Positions 26,300 through 36,039 of a DNA stretch of 64,000 bases are shown here, in pieces. The DNA is from Bacteroidia bacterium. Its GTDB lineage: Bacteria > Bacteroidota > Bacteroidia > Cytophagales > Flammeovirgaceae. A program made the translations under genes and the position numbers. The notes beneath the pieces were generated by a model. The model was not told the DNA's origin, made no database searches, and saw nothing but the letters and a program-made list of their open reading frames with translations. The stretch's first letter is position 1; each line of letters begins with the position of its first letter. Where the stretch lies: positions 1-64,000 of the forward strand of contig JAUIAB010000007.1 of NCBI GenBank assembly GCA_030425505.1. The letters run 5' to 3'.

Positions 26300-26626
26300 A
26301 TCAAAGAATTTTTGGAAAGGTATAGATCATTAGCTGAAAAAAGAAAATTAACCCAAATAATTCGGGACTTATTCAATAAAAACGAATAACTACCTGACTA
26401 CAAAGCAATTAATCATCCTTTTCTTGAACTAACTGATCTTCAAGTTTGGGGAACAAAATACTAAACTATTTAAAACAGCAAGCTTCTGGCAGTCAATTAT
26501 TTGATTAGAAGCCAACAACTTTCTTATTAAGAATACAGAATAATAAACTGATAATTAGAATTAGAATTATATTTTATTACAGCTCTTACTCTAACTTAAA
26601 AAACTTAAAATTGACATTTATTTGAT
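26300..26626. other. 327-nt intergenic stretch, no gene recognised
   Basis: Lies between two divergently transcribed genes and so should hold promoters for both. It is AT-rich with a short direct repeat (ATTAGA twice near 26556-26570). No TAnnTTTG box with a correctly spaced TTG, no strong hairpin and no coding frame could be supported. Confidence 0.5.
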
Positions 26627-27412
26627 ATGAGCGAAATATTTGAAAAAGTTAAGATAACCCTTGTTCAAGCCAATACTATCTGGGAAAATAAAGAGGCAAA
26701 TCTGGAAATGCTAGAAGATAAAATCTTAAATACCCAGCTGAATACGGATCTAATTGTATTACCAGAAATGTTCAATACAGGCTTTAGTATGAGTGCTTCG
26801 AGATTAGCTGAACCTATTAACTCTTATACAACCACATGGCTACTAAAAATCTCTAAACAGCTTTCTTGCGATGTTGTAGGTAGTTTGATTATTTCTGAAG
26901 AGAACAAATACTACAACAGACTAATATGGGTCAAATCAAATGGGGAAGTTAAGTATTATGACAAAAGGCATTTATTTCAGATGGCTGGTGAAGATAAGGT
27001 GTTTAGTAAAGGAAGTGAAAAAGTTTATATAGAATTAAAAGGCTGGAGGTTTTTACCTTTAATATGCTATGACCTAAGGTTTCCTGTATGGTGTAGAAAT
27101 GTTGATTTAAGCTATGATTGCTGCCTTTTTGTTGCTAATTGGCCATCACCTAGGCTGGGTGCATGGGATAATTTACTAAAAGCTAGAGCTATTGAAAATT
27201 CTGTTTATTCCATTGGCGTGAATAGAGTGGGTGAGGATGGTATTGGGGTAAAGTACAGTGGTCATTCAGCTGTTTATAACCCTAAAGGAGATGTTGAAGC
27301 TTTTTTAGGAGAAGAAGAAACTATATCAACTATTACCCTGAGTTATAATGTACTAAAGAATTATAGATATAAGTTCCCTTCACATTTAGATGCTGATTCA
27401 TTTTCTTTATAG
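26627..27412 (+). CDS. omega-amidase, YafV-like nitrilase superfamily
   Basis: 261 residues, single carbon-nitrogen hydrolase domain with the complete catalytic triad: Glu47 (VLPEMF), Lys113 (YDKRHLF) and Cys147 (LICYDLRFPVW). The ICYDLRFP signature and the length place it with YafV/Nit2 omega-amidases, which hydrolyse alpha-ketoglutaramate or alpha-ketosuccinamate. This clears side products of glutamine and asparagine transaminases and works in methionine salvage. Cytoplasmic; no signal peptide. It stands alone. Confidence 0.88.
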   Translation: MSEIFEKVKITLVQANTIWENKEANLEMLEDKILNTQLNTDLIVLPEMFNTGFSMSASRLAEPINSYTTTWLLKISKQLSCDVVGSLIISEENKYYNRLIWVKSNGEVKYYDKRHLFQMAGEDKVFSKGSEKVYIELKGWRFLPLICYDLRFPVWCRNVDLSYDCCLFVANWPSPRLGAWDNLLKARAIENSVYSIGVNRVGEDGIGVKYSGHSAVYNPKGDVEAFLGEEETISTITLSYNVLKNYRYKFPSHLDADSFSL

Positions 27413-27524
27413 AAGGTTTTTTATATTTATCCCTTACATCACAAATTTCAAAATGCTTTGCAAAAAACTTTTAGCCTGAAATCCTTTTTGTTTAACTTTG
27501 AACTATTAGATTTTAAGGTTTAGA

Positions 27525-28871
27525 ATGTATTTTATTAAAAGGCTATTTGCTTTTTTGACTTTATTGATTGCTTTTTCTTGCAATGATTCAACTCAGCTAG
27601 GGTTAAATTTTATAGACGAAGGAAAAAGGATAGTAACTCAGTTTGTTGATTCTCTAAAAATAGAAACAAGTATTGTCCATCTAGACTCTATAAAAACATC
27701 AGGTGTGAGTAGATTGCTTGTTGGGAAATACTATAATCCAGATTATGGAACTGTTAGTGCTAAAAGCTATGTTCAACCTATTTATTTATCTGAAGGAAGC
27801 CCAATAATATCAGGAAGTGAACCTGAATATGTAAGCATGAGTCTTATGCTAGCTAATAGTTATGCTTATGGAGACACCTCCGTTAGCCAAAACTTTCTAA
27901 TCCACGAATTAGCAGAAGATATTGATACCATAGATTATTACCAGTTTAATGAATTAAACATAGTTCCTGAGCCTATCGGAAGCTATGAGTACTCTTTATC
28001 TCAAGCAGATACATCTTTTATTGAAATAAGTTTAGCTAACTCTTTCGGTGAAAGGGTATTTTCTGATTTAATTCAAAATGATGCAACAACTCAGGAAGGC
28101 CTGCTTCAAGCTCTGAAAGGAATACGAGTTTCTACAGATGACTCAGAAACTTCTCCTGCAGTTTATGGCTTCGATACCAATAACGGGCTTTCTAAGTTTC
28201 AAATACGATTTAGAACCCAAAATTCGGATGGAACTTATGATACTTTAAGAAGAGAACTTCCATTAATTGGAAGAAGGTTCAACTCTATCAATTATGACCT
28301 TGAGGGTACTTTAAGTGATTTTAATGAAAATAGTGATGCAATTATTTCGACTTCTAATTTTCAAAACAAGGGTATTGTACTTTCTGGAACTCCCATGACT
28401 ACTAAATTAAGCTTCCCTTCTTCTGAAACTCTTTCTGAAGTATTAGGAGCTACTAGCTTAATTGATAAAGCTGAATTAGTAATTTCTCCTGTTGAAAGAA
28501 GAAATACTACTATCTTAAACCCTCCTGCGGAATTACGCTTTAAACTTATAAAAAGTAATTCCTTGGTCAGAGATGAGAATGGCAACCCAGAAATAATTTT
28601 TGAAGATGGGTACTCACCTATCCCACAAATACCTGCAACATTTAGATATAATGCTAATGCTGGAAATTATTTCAGAGCAGATGTCACTGACTATATTCAA
28701 AAACTACTGAGAAACGAAATTTCTTCTGAATTAGCTCTTGCTTCTGCTAATGAAGCTCTGAGCATAAACCAAGTGAGCTTTTTTGATGCGAATGCCGATA
28801 TTAATAGTGACTCTTCTTTTTACAATACCAATTTAAAGTTGGAAATTTACTTTTCCAGAACTGCTGAGTAA
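27525..28871 (+). CDS. DUF4270 family lipoprotein
   Basis: 448 residues with lipoprotein signal MYFIKRLFAFLTLLIAFSC (Cys19) followed by NDSTQLGLNFIDEGKR. Family marks of DUF4270 include GKYYNPDYGTVSAKSYVQP, LVISPVERRNT and the C-terminal ADVTDYIQKLL. The family is confined to Bacteroidota and is an envelope lipoprotein of unknown function. Gene order DUF4270-bshC (9 nt gap) indicates one transcript, which does not by itself show a link to bacillithiol. Confidence 0.82.
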   Translation: MYFIKRLFAFLTLLIAFSCNDSTQLGLNFIDEGKRIVTQFVDSLKIETSIVHLDSIKTSGVSRLLVGKYYNPDYGTVSAKSYVQPIYLSEGSPIISGSEPEYVSMSLMLANSYAYGDTSVSQNFLIHELAEDIDTIDYYQFNELNIVPEPIGSYEYSLSQADTSFIEISLANSFGERVFSDLIQNDATTQEGLLQALKGIRVSTDDSETSPAVYGFDTNNGLSKFQIRFRTQNSDGTYDTLRRELPLIGRRFNSINYDLEGTLSDFNENSDAIISTSNFQNKGIVLSGTPMTTKLSFPSSETLSEVLGATSLIDKAELVISPVERRNTTILNPPAELRFKLIKSNSLVRDENGNPEIIFEDGYSPIPQIPATFRYNANAGNYFRADVTDYIQKLLRNEISSELALASANEALSINQVSFFDANADINSDSSFYNTNLKLEIYFSRTAE

Positions 28872-28880
28872 TTTTTTTAT

Positions 28881-30437
28881 ATGAAACTTCTTGAAAAGTT
28901 AGCTTATTCTGATACCAATAGCTTTTCAAAAATTTTTATCGATTATGTTAATCAGGTTGATATACTAACAAGCTTTTATGAAAGCCCTCCCTCCTATCAA
29001 AGTATTATTAATACAGCTGAGGGTATTAATTTTAGTAAAGAAAGAAGAAAGCTATTAGAGAAAATAATAAAAGAGCAATACGATAAAGATCAGATTAGTG
29101 CTACGGAAACTGTTGAAAAAGTAAAAAAAGAAAATACTGTATTTATAACTACTGGTCACCAGTTAAATATTTTTACTGGCCCTCTCTATGTGATCTACAA
29201 AGCATTAACTGTAATCAACTTATCAGAAGAGCTAAACAAACAGCAAAATAAAATACTTTTTGTTCCTCTTTTTTGGCTTGCCACAGAAGATCATGACTTT
29301 GAAGAAATTAGTACATTTTCTTTTTTTGGAAAATCATACCAATGGGAACACCCAGAGCCAAAAGGCGCTGTTGGAAGATTAGGCTTAGATGGTTTTAATA
29401 AACTCTTAAATCAACTAAGGGATTTACCTCTATCATTTAAAGAAGCCTATACAAGAGCTAAGAATTTACAGAGTGCTTCACGGTATCTCTTACATTCTCT
29501 GTTTGGCAAGTATGGGATGTTAATTCTAGACCCTGATAATCCTGAGTTAAAAAAACAGTTTACTGATGTCATAAAGAAAGATTTAAGCTCACCTATTTTC
29601 CACAAAGCTTTTATAAGAACCTCTGATAAATTAAAAAGTAAAGGCTATAAACTACAGGCGAACTCTAACAGAACTAACCTTTTTTATCTAAGTGATAAAG
29701 AGCGCCTTAGAATAGATAATGACAAAAAGAATGTTTTTATAGAAGAGAAAATATTTTCTGAAAGCAAACTCAAAAATGAAGTAGATAATTATCCAGAAAG
29801 ATTTAGCCCAAATGTAATTCTTCGACCTTTGTATCAACAGCTTATTTTACCTAATGCAGCTTATATTGGTGGTCCCGGGGAAATAGCTTATTGGCTTCAA
29901 TTAAAAGATTTATTTGAAGAAGAAAGGGCAATTTTCCCTGTTTTAGTTCCAAGGTATTCTGCATGCATTATCACTCAAAAGCAATTTGTGTATATGCAAA
30001 AGTTGAAAGTTGAAATAAAAGCTCTTTTCAAAGACCTTTCTTCTTTAAAAAAGTTAGTAGTTGAAAATTTAACGGATTCAGATATATCATTAGCTAATGA
30101 AAAAGAAATTTTCAGAGAGTTAGAAAAGAAATTACTTTACAGAGCAAATGAAAAAGATTCAAGCTTGATAAAAAACATTAAAGCTGAATTCCATGGTTTT
30201 ACAAATAGGCTAGATCACATTTCTGCAAAATTTAGAAAATCTGAAGAAAAGAAATTTATCAATTCAATAAATCAAATAGAAAAACTAAAAGAGAGTCTTT
30301 TCCCGATGGATAGCCTTCAAGAAAGAACGACAAACGTACTTGAGTTTCTAATTAAATCTCCAACATTTATTGATGATTTAAAAGAAAACTTAGCAGGCTT
30401 TCCTAAAAAATTTTCAATTATTCTGACTGACTTTTAA
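28881..30437 (+). CDS. bshC: bacillithiol biosynthesis cysteine-adding enzyme BshC
   Basis: 518 residues. Diagnostic segments: VFITTGHQLNIFTGPLYVIYKALTVINLSEEL, ILFVPLFWLATEDHDFEEI, GKYGMLILDPDNPELKK and ILRPLYQQLILPNAAYIGGPGEIAYWLQLK. BshC adds cysteine to glucosaminyl-malate in the last step of bacillithiol synthesis, the thiol redox buffer used in place of glutathione in many Bacteroidota and Firmicutes. Length and motifs match the family. A coiled-coil section (about 375-470) is normal for it. Confidence 0.95.
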   Translation: MKLLEKLAYSDTNSFSKIFIDYVNQVDILTSFYESPPSYQSIINTAEGINFSKERRKLLEKIIKEQYDKDQISATETVEKVKKENTVFITTGHQLNIFTGPLYVIYKALTVINLSEELNKQQNKILFVPLFWLATEDHDFEEISTFSFFGKSYQWEHPEPKGAVGRLGLDGFNKLLNQLRDLPLSFKEAYTRAKNLQSASRYLLHSLFGKYGMLILDPDNPELKKQFTDVIKKDLSSPIFHKAFIRTSDKLKSKGYKLQANSNRTNLFYLSDKERLRIDNDKKNVFIEEKIFSESKLKNEVDNYPERFSPNVILRPLYQQLILPNAAYIGGPGEIAYWLQLKDLFEEERAIFPVLVPRYSACIITQKQFVYMQKLKVEIKALFKDLSSLKKLVVENLTDSDISLANEKEIFRELEKKLLYRANEKDSSLIKNIKAEFHGFTNRLDHISAKFRKSEEKKFINSINQIEKLKESLFPMDSLQERTTNVLEFLIKSPTFIDDLKENLAGFPKKFSIILTDF

Positions 30438-30442
30438 CTCGT

Positions 30443-33031
30443 TTACTTTCCAATCAAAATAAAAGGAGCCCAAAAAAATGGTGCAGAATACTTTTCAGAA
30501 TTTATCAGGTTTAGTTTTGCTCTCTGAAGAGGTTTAGAGTATTTACCTGCATTTCTTTCCTCTGAATCAATTATGTTTTTATAAAAGTCAATCATTAGGT
30601 TTGAGGTTGACTGATCTGCAACACTCCAAAGTGATACAATTAAGTTTTTCGCTCCTGCATAGATTAAAGCTCTTGAAAGACCAATTATTCCCTCTCCCTT
30701 GTATGTTTTACCTAAACCTGTTTGACAAGCAGAAAGAGTTACCAAGTCTGAGTTAAAATTAAGATTATATATTTCACCAGAAAACAAGCTTCCATCTTCA
30801 GAAGATTTAACTTTCTTGTGTAGAAATATTCTTGAAAGCTCAGGGCTTTCTTCATCTACAATTCCATGCGTTGCAAAATGTAAAAATTTATTAGATGCTA
30901 TGTTTTTATCTTTAACATTTTCTTCCGTTGCATCCTCTTTTAGAAATATCTTAGCCGTTTTCTTTTTCTCTTCAAATGCCGTTTTTAGTTCTTTGATTTC
31001 TATTTCAGACCCTGGTAAATCTGTTAAACCTTCGTAGCCAAACTTAACAGGTCCAAATAGTGCTATCTTTTCTTCTTTTAGGTCATTACCTTCTTTTTCT
31101 AAAAGAGATGATGAGTAATAATAACTAACACTATAATCGGATATTAAATAATTCATTTCTCTGAAATCATCTTCTTCACCTGCCTTTCTACGAAGTAACG
31201 CTTCAAAAGGCAACTGCCCCATTATACCAGATGGAATAATTATGAGGTTTTCCGTGTTTTTTGGTATAAATTTTTTAAAGAACGTTGTCAAACTATGAGG
31301 AAAAAGGGATTGATAGAGATCTCTTGCAGTTTCTACAAATACATCTTTCAAATCATATTCTATCGAGTTTCTAAAGCCCAAAACAAGCTTTGCTAAATCA
31401 TCTTTAGGTGTTAAATTCCAAGCTTTTACATCGTATTTAGAAATACTAAAAGCATATACTTGATTGGCATTTTCATCATAAAAGTAACTTAAAACTGCTG
31501 TATTTTCATCTATTTTTTCCTGCAACTGATCAATTGTAGGTATTGAAATATTGTACTTTAAGTTAAAATATTGAGGAAAGTCTGACTCTAATTTACTTAC
31601 GAAATCTTTGTACGAAGCTCTTAGTTGGAAAAGTTTGTTTCGTAGACTTTTCTCTTCTTTCTGATCAGGCTTCTCTGCCAGTTTTTGTTCTAAAAACGAT
31701 ATATCTGCTTTTAGATCTTTCTCTTTAAGTATCAAGTTATTAGGTATACCCGCATACGATTTAGCATTTGTTTCAGATATAGCGCTTAAGAGTATTGCAG
31801 ATTTGCTTTTTTCTGCAAAGTAAAATGCCTCTTCTAAATACACCCCTTTTTTAAAAGATATGTTTTCAAGGGAGAAGCAAACACTCACTCCACTTGCATA
31901 AACTTCCGATGCTATTTCGCCAAGAGCTAGTTTATCTTTTTCTTGTGTTTTAGACTGCCTTATCTTATCAATCAATTCATCGCATTTTTTCAAAGTTGAC
32001 AAGCTCATAACTAAGTCTTTCTTTAATAGTTTTTTGCCAAAATGAAGGCTTTCTAAACCTTTGGCTTTGAGCATGAGTGAGTTCAGTAATGTCAGATCAT
32101 TATATGAATTATCTATGCTTTCAGGATTAACACTGTAATCTTTACTATCAAAACCTGGAATATTGGCACAAATAGCTTTTTGCCATGACAACAGTGCTCC
32201 AACATATTCTTCTTGCTTTAAAAGAATATTGCCAATTAAATTATACGTGTTTGAAATTTCTGGATGCTTATCTCCATAAAACTTTTTATACATGCTTAGC
32301 GCAGTCTCTTGTTTTTCTAAAGCTTCTTCAAAGTCTTCCTTAGCTTCATAAACTAACCCTAAGCTAGAATATACAAAAGCTATATTTGGGTGTCCATCAG
32401 GATATAACTTTTTCCTGACTTCTAAAGCATTATTTAGTTGAGTAATGGCATTTTGATGCTGCTTCAAAGCATTTAGAGCTAAGCCTATATTAACAAATGT
32501 CGTTGCCTCTTTTTCTTTTGATTTTTCAACACCACCACTTTTATAAATATTCAAAGCTTGAGTATAATATTTTAATGCTTTTTCTGGTTCAAGCTGCATG
32601 TACACTAAACCTATATTGTTATAAGAGTCAGCAAGAACTGAAGGGTTTTCATTTCTTATTTTCTCTCTAATTCTTATTGCTTTAAGGTGATAGTCTGTTG
32701 CCTCCATATAGTCTCCTTTTGCCCAAAGTGCAACACCTATGCTACTATAGCACATAGCATTAAATACATCACTACTGCTTTTTTGAGCTGCCTTTTCAAA
32801 ACTATCAATCGCCTCTTCCATTTTCCCCTTACGCAATTCTACTTCTCCTACAAGGTAGATGTACTCTGCATCACTTTTATTGTCTTGCTTTTTAAGCTGT
32901 ACTTCTGCTTCTTCAACCTTTCCCTCATTAATTAAAGAAAGGACTTCTTCAAAATAACCCTGAGAGTTTTGTGCATTTATTTTAAAGCAAAATGCTAAAA
33001 AAAGTATCAGATTTAGTAAAGTTTTTTTCAT
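30443..33031 (-). CDS. exported TPR repeat protein with C-terminal CHAT protease domain
   Basis: 862 residues. A Sec signal peptide (about 1-20, ending KINAQ) precedes seven or so tetratricopeptide repeats (about 30-310; for example VFNAMCYSSIGVALWAKGDY and PNIAFVYSSLGLVYEAKEDF). A helical linker follows, then a CHAT domain (about 560-860) in the caspase clan with His722 (LHFATHGIVD) and Cys769 (LVTLSACQTG), both catalytic positions kept. The domain ends with WAPFILIGK, typical of CHAT proteins. CHAT-TPR proteins cut protein targets in several signalling and defence settings; the target here is unknown. The signal peptide points to the periplasm. Tail to tail with bshC (5 nt). Confidence 0.88.
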   Translation of the reverse strand: MKKTLLNLILFLAFCFKINAQNSQGYFEEVLSLINEGKVEEAEVQLKKQDNKSDAEYIYLVGEVELRKGKMEEAIDSFEKAAQKSSSDVFNAMCYSSIGVALWAKGDYMEATDYHLKAIRIREKIRNENPSVLADSYNNIGLVYMQLEPEKALKYYTQALNIYKSGGVEKSKEKEATTFVNIGLALNALKQHQNAITQLNNALEVRKKLYPDGHPNIAFVYSSLGLVYEAKEDFEEALEKQETALSMYKKFYGDKHPEISNTYNLIGNILLKQEEYVGALLSWQKAICANIPGFDSKDYSVNPESIDNSYNDLTLLNSLMLKAKGLESLHFGKKLLKKDLVMSLSTLKKCDELIDKIRQSKTQEKDKLALGEIASEVYASGVSVCFSLENISFKKGVYLEEAFYFAEKSKSAILLSAISETNAKSYAGIPNNLILKEKDLKADISFLEQKLAEKPDQKEEKSLRNKLFQLRASYKDFVSKLESDFPQYFNLKYNISIPTIDQLQEKIDENTAVLSYFYDENANQVYAFSISKYDVKAWNLTPKDDLAKLVLGFRNSIEYDLKDVFVETARDLYQSLFPHSLTTFFKKFIPKNTENLIIIPSGIMGQLPFEALLRRKAGEEDDFREMNYLISDYSVSYYYSSSLLEKEGNDLKEEKIALFGPVKFGYEGLTDLPGSEIEIKELKTAFEEKKKTAKIFLKEDATEENVKDKNIASNKFLHFATHGIVDEESPELSRIFLHKKVKSSEDGSLFSGEIYNLNFNSDLVTLSACQTGLGKTYKGEGIIGLSRALIYAGAKNLIVSLWSVADQSTSNLMIDFYKNIIDSEERNAGKYSKPLQRAKLNLINSEKYSAPFFWAPFILIGK

Positions 33032-33057
33032 GACTAGGATATGGCTAAAAAACTAAT

Positions 33058-34023
33058 TTAAAATCGTGTTATATAAGAAATTGAACTCACAGAGTTTCTA
33101 GTTAATCCATCAGGATTTACATCTCTTTGAGTAATTTTCCATCCTAAAATGAGCTTTACACTCGAGTTAACAGTTATATTATAACCTGCACTTACTAAAC
33201 CTGACATTGCAAGTCCTGTCGTACCATTTAACTTAACTCTCCTATTCAGTTCTGTGTCTAGGATTTCATCTTTTGAAATTCTATAAATAGGTAATAGACC
33301 AACACTAAAATTATACTTAGAAAACCGAAAGTTTCTTTCTATCCTCAACATTAAGTCAGTACCTCTTTTAAGGTTAGTAGCAATTTGATTAGATTCTAAA
33401 TAATCTGGGTCTGGATAGTCTGGCCAGTCTTCATGCCTAAATTTGTTCTTATTTCTTGTAAGTGCTTTTTGAATTCCAAAAGCAAAAAGCCAGTTTCGAG
33501 AAATTAGAGAAGCTCCAGCTATGGCATCAAAGCTCCCTAAGCTAACTTGATAGTACATTGGCAAAGGTCTTACATCTTGCTCTGCAAAAACTGTATCTGC
33601 TGCGGTAAGGTTAGAATTGTTAGTAGGAATTTTAGCACCTAAAGTCACATTAATATCAAATGAATGAGTCGAATAGACATTTCTTGTGGCACTTAGAGAG
33701 AGATCTGCTAAACCAGATGTTTTTCCTAAACTCCCTTTTACCATTTGATAAGGCACTTTCACCTGGAAACTAAGTTTTTCGCTTATACCAAAGTTAATAT
33801 CTGCAGTAGCTATTGTTATTTTTGGAGATAAAGTTGTTGTACCTCTATAAAAATTAAGTTCTAAAGAACGTAGTTTAAACTTAGCCTTTTTATTATAGTT
33901 CTGATCAGGTCTCATTGCTCCCATAGTACAAAAACCTGCATCACTACAACCTTGACCATAGGAAAAAAATGATAAAAAGAATATAGAAACTATAAGAGTT
34001 AATAATTGGAATTTTGACTTCAT
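33058..34023 (-). CDS. conserved outer-membrane protein of unknown function
   Basis: 321 residues: signal peptide (about 1-23, ending FFSYGQ) followed by GCSDAGFCTMGAMRPDQ, a Cys-containing motif near the mature N-terminus, then alternating strands typical of a barrel (LELNFYRGTTTL, LSFQVKVPYQMVKG, YNFSVGLLPIYRI), ending SSISYITRF. The paired cysteines close to the N-terminus suggest a periplasmic disulphide. I recognise the general type from Bacteroidota but no function. It lies 26 nt upstream of the CHAT gene on the same strand, so they are probably co-transcribed. Confidence 0.72.
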   Translation of the reverse strand: MKSKFQLLTLIVSIFFLSFFSYGQGCSDAGFCTMGAMRPDQNYNKKAKFKLRSLELNFYRGTTTLSPKITIATADINFGISEKLSFQVKVPYQMVKGSLGKTSGLADLSLSATRNVYSTHSFDINVTLGAKIPTNNSNLTAADTVFAEQDVRPLPMYYQVSLGSFDAIAGASLISRNWLFAFGIQKALTRNKNKFRHEDWPDYPDPDYLESNQIATNLKRGTDLMLRIERNFRFSKYNFSVGLLPIYRISKDEILDTELNRRVKLNGTTGLAMSGLVSAGYNITVNSSVKLILGWKITQRDVNPDGLTRNSVSSISYITRF

Positions 34024-34128
34024 ATTTTATTTACAACTATTTGTGAGTCGTACGTAAATATATGGTAATTAAATAAATTTAACTTTGACTCAGATATACA
34101 ATTTATTACGGATTAAATGAAATAAAGA

Positions 34129-35136
34129 TTGAAACTAATAGAGAACTTTAGTTTAAAAGGGCTTAATACATTTCGCATTGATGTAAAAGCCGACTTTTTT
34201 CTTCCAATAAACAAAAAAGAAGAGCTGCCTGAAGCATTTAGTATCGCTCAAGAAAAAAAGCTTAGTCCGCTTATCATTGGAGAAGGAAGTAATATTCTTT
34301 TTACTAAAGATTTTGAGGGGCTTGTCATTAAACCTAGTATAAAAGGGATCAAAAAAGTTCAAGAAAATGAAAAAAATGTTTTACTAAAAGTAGGCGCAGG
34401 TGAAAATTGGCATAATTTAGTCCTCAAAACTTTATCTTTAGGTTTGCAAGGGCTGGAAAACCTTTCACTAATACCAGGTTCGGTTGGTGCCGCGCCAGTT
34501 CAAAACATCGGAGCATATGGTGTTGAAATAAAAGACTTTATCGATAAGGTTGAGATATTTGACATAGAACGTAATGACTTTTACTTCCTAAAAAACGAAA
34601 ACTGTGACTTTAGCTATAGAAATAGTGTTTTCAAAGCAAGTTTAAAAGGGAAGGTAGTAATTACTCATATTTACCTAAAGCTTAGAAAAAACCCTGTATT
34701 CAATATTTCTTATCAACCTTTGAGTGAAGCTTTAAGAAACAAAAAAATTAGCGCAAAAGAAATTAGTAATGCTGTAATAAAAATAAGGCAGAGCAAACTC
34801 CCAGACCCAACTCTAGTTGGTAATGCAGGAAGTTTTTTCAAAAATCCTATTATTAATAAAAGTGAATTTGAGGCATTGAAAGCTAAATACCCAGATCTAA
34901 ATGGATATAAAATTCAGGATGATAAGATAAAAATATCTGCTGGATGGTTAATCGAAAAAGCAGGGTTGAAGGGCTATTCAAAAGGTGATGTGGGCACTTA
35001 TGAAAAACAAGCATTAGTAATTGTAAATAATGGCAATGCCAGTGGCAAAGAGGTTCTTGCCTTTAGCGAGACTATTCAAGAAAACGTATGTAATAAGTTT
35101 GGAGTTCGTCTTGCCCCTGAGGTTAATATAATTTAG
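34129..35136 (+). CDS. murB: UDP-N-acetylmuramate dehydrogenase
   Basis: 335 residues starting at a TTG codon: the only upstream in-frame ATG (34117) is followed two codons later by TAA. The start KLIENFSLKGLNTFRID is typical of MurB. FAD-binding LIIGEGSNILF and LSLIPGSVGAAPVQNIGAYGVEI, active-site YRNSVFK, and GNAGSFFKNPI are present. It is the type I form with the extended substrate-binding domain (ISAGWLIEKAGLKG). It makes UDP-MurNAc for peptidoglycan. The weak start codon may lower expression. It converges with gmk. Confidence 0.95.
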   Translation: MKLIENFSLKGLNTFRIDVKADFFLPINKKEELPEAFSIAQEKKLSPLIIGEGSNILFTKDFEGLVIKPSIKGIKKVQENEKNVLLKVGAGENWHNLVLKTLSLGLQGLENLSLIPGSVGAAPVQNIGAYGVEIKDFIDKVEIFDIERNDFYFLKNENCDFSYRNSVFKASLKGKVVITHIYLKLRKNPVFNISYQPLSEALRNKKISAKEISNAVIKIRQSKLPDPTLVGNAGSFFKNPIINKSEFEALKAKYPDLNGYKIQDDKIKISAGWLIEKAGLKGYSKGDVGTYEKQALVIVNNGNASGKEVLAFSETIQENVCNKFGVRLAPEVNII

Positions 35137-35166
35137 ATTAATACATAGCATAGGAAAGCTTTTTCC

Positions 35167-35745
35167 CTAAACTTCAACAGGTTTAACAAAACTCTTTATC
35201 AACCTTTTTGCTTCTTCAATAGCTATTGAAAGATCCTCATTAATAATTATTTCATCAAACTCGCTTTCAAAGGCAAGTTCATGCTTTGCCTTAACCACTC
35301 GCTTTTCCAAGCTGGCACTAGACTCTGTCTTTCTATTAAGCAGTCGCTCCTTAAGAGAATCAATACTTGGTGGTTTTACGAAAACGGCTAGTGCTTTTTT
35401 ACCAAGCAGTTTTTTTATTGCTATACCCCCTTTTACATCCAAATCGACAATAACATGCTTTTGATTCTTCCAAATTCTTTCAAACTCCGACTTTAGGGTT
35501 CCATAAAAGTCTCCTTCGTATACTTCTTCATACTCAAGGAAAGAGTTTGCTTTTATTTTTCTTATAAAATCTTCTTTGGAGAGAAAATAATAATCTTTTT
35601 TGTCAGTCTCGCAGTCTCTTTTTTTTCTTGTAGTTGCTGATATAGCAAACTCAAGAAATGAGAAGTTTTCTAATAGATTTCGTACAATAGTAGTTTTTCC
35701 TGCCCCAGAGGGAGCAGAGAAGATAATAGCTTTTTCTTCAAACAT
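35167..35745 (-). CDS. gmk: guanylate kinase
   Basis: 192 residues: P-loop IIFSAPSGAGKTTIVRNLL at the N-terminus, the GMP-binding segment SATTRKKRDCETDKKDYYFLSKEDF and EYEEVYEGDFYGTLKSE, and lid region SLKERLLNRKTES. It phosphorylates GMP to GDP. Its ATG overlaps the stop codon of the upstream anti-sigma-like gene (TAATG), so the two are translationally coupled within a sigma factor operon. Confidence 0.95.
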   Translation of the reverse strand: MFEEKAIIFSAPSGAGKTTIVRNLLENFSFLEFAISATTRKKRDCETDKKDYYFLSKEDFIRKIKANSFLEYEEVYEGDFYGTLKSEFERIWKNQKHVIVDLDVKGGIAIKKLLGKKALAVFVKPPSIDSLKERLLNRKTESSASLEKRVVKAKHELAFESEFDEIIINEDLSIAIEEAKRLIKSFVKPVEV

Positions 35746-36008
35746 TAGCCTTGTATTTGCAAACTATCAAGGATACCAACCTCGAAGTCTACTGGGGTAG
35801 TGTGACGTTTAATTTTCTGTTTTATAAATGAAATGGTAGACTCTTCAATGTCATAATATTTGATACAGTCTTTACATTTCATATAATATTCCTTAAAAAG
35901 CTTGATATCTTCATCTTTAGCTTCATCATCGAGAATAAGTTGGACTATTTCAACAAATTCTTTACAAAACCTTGAACCACTGTTTTCATTCGTAAAAGTT
36001 TTATTCAT
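35745..36008 (-). CDS. small anti-sigma-factor-like protein
   Basis: 87 residues with no membrane segment. The stretch MKCKDCIKYYDIEES resembles the CxxC end of the zinc anti-sigma motif (HxxxCxxC), but the His position is Tyr here; one further Cys lies at RFCKEF. It directly follows the ECF sigma factor gene (31 nt from the sigma stop) and overlaps gmk by one base. Position and motif suggest a soluble regulator of that sigma factor. This is inference; a zinc site is not certain. Confidence 0.6.
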   Translation of the reverse strand: MNKTFTNENSGSRFCKEFVEIVQLILDDEAKDEDIKLFKEYYMKCKDCIKYYDIEESTISFIKQKIKRHTTPVDFEVGILDSLQIQG

Positions 36009-36039
36009 ACGTAACCAATTTGGGTGGAAATTATATAAA

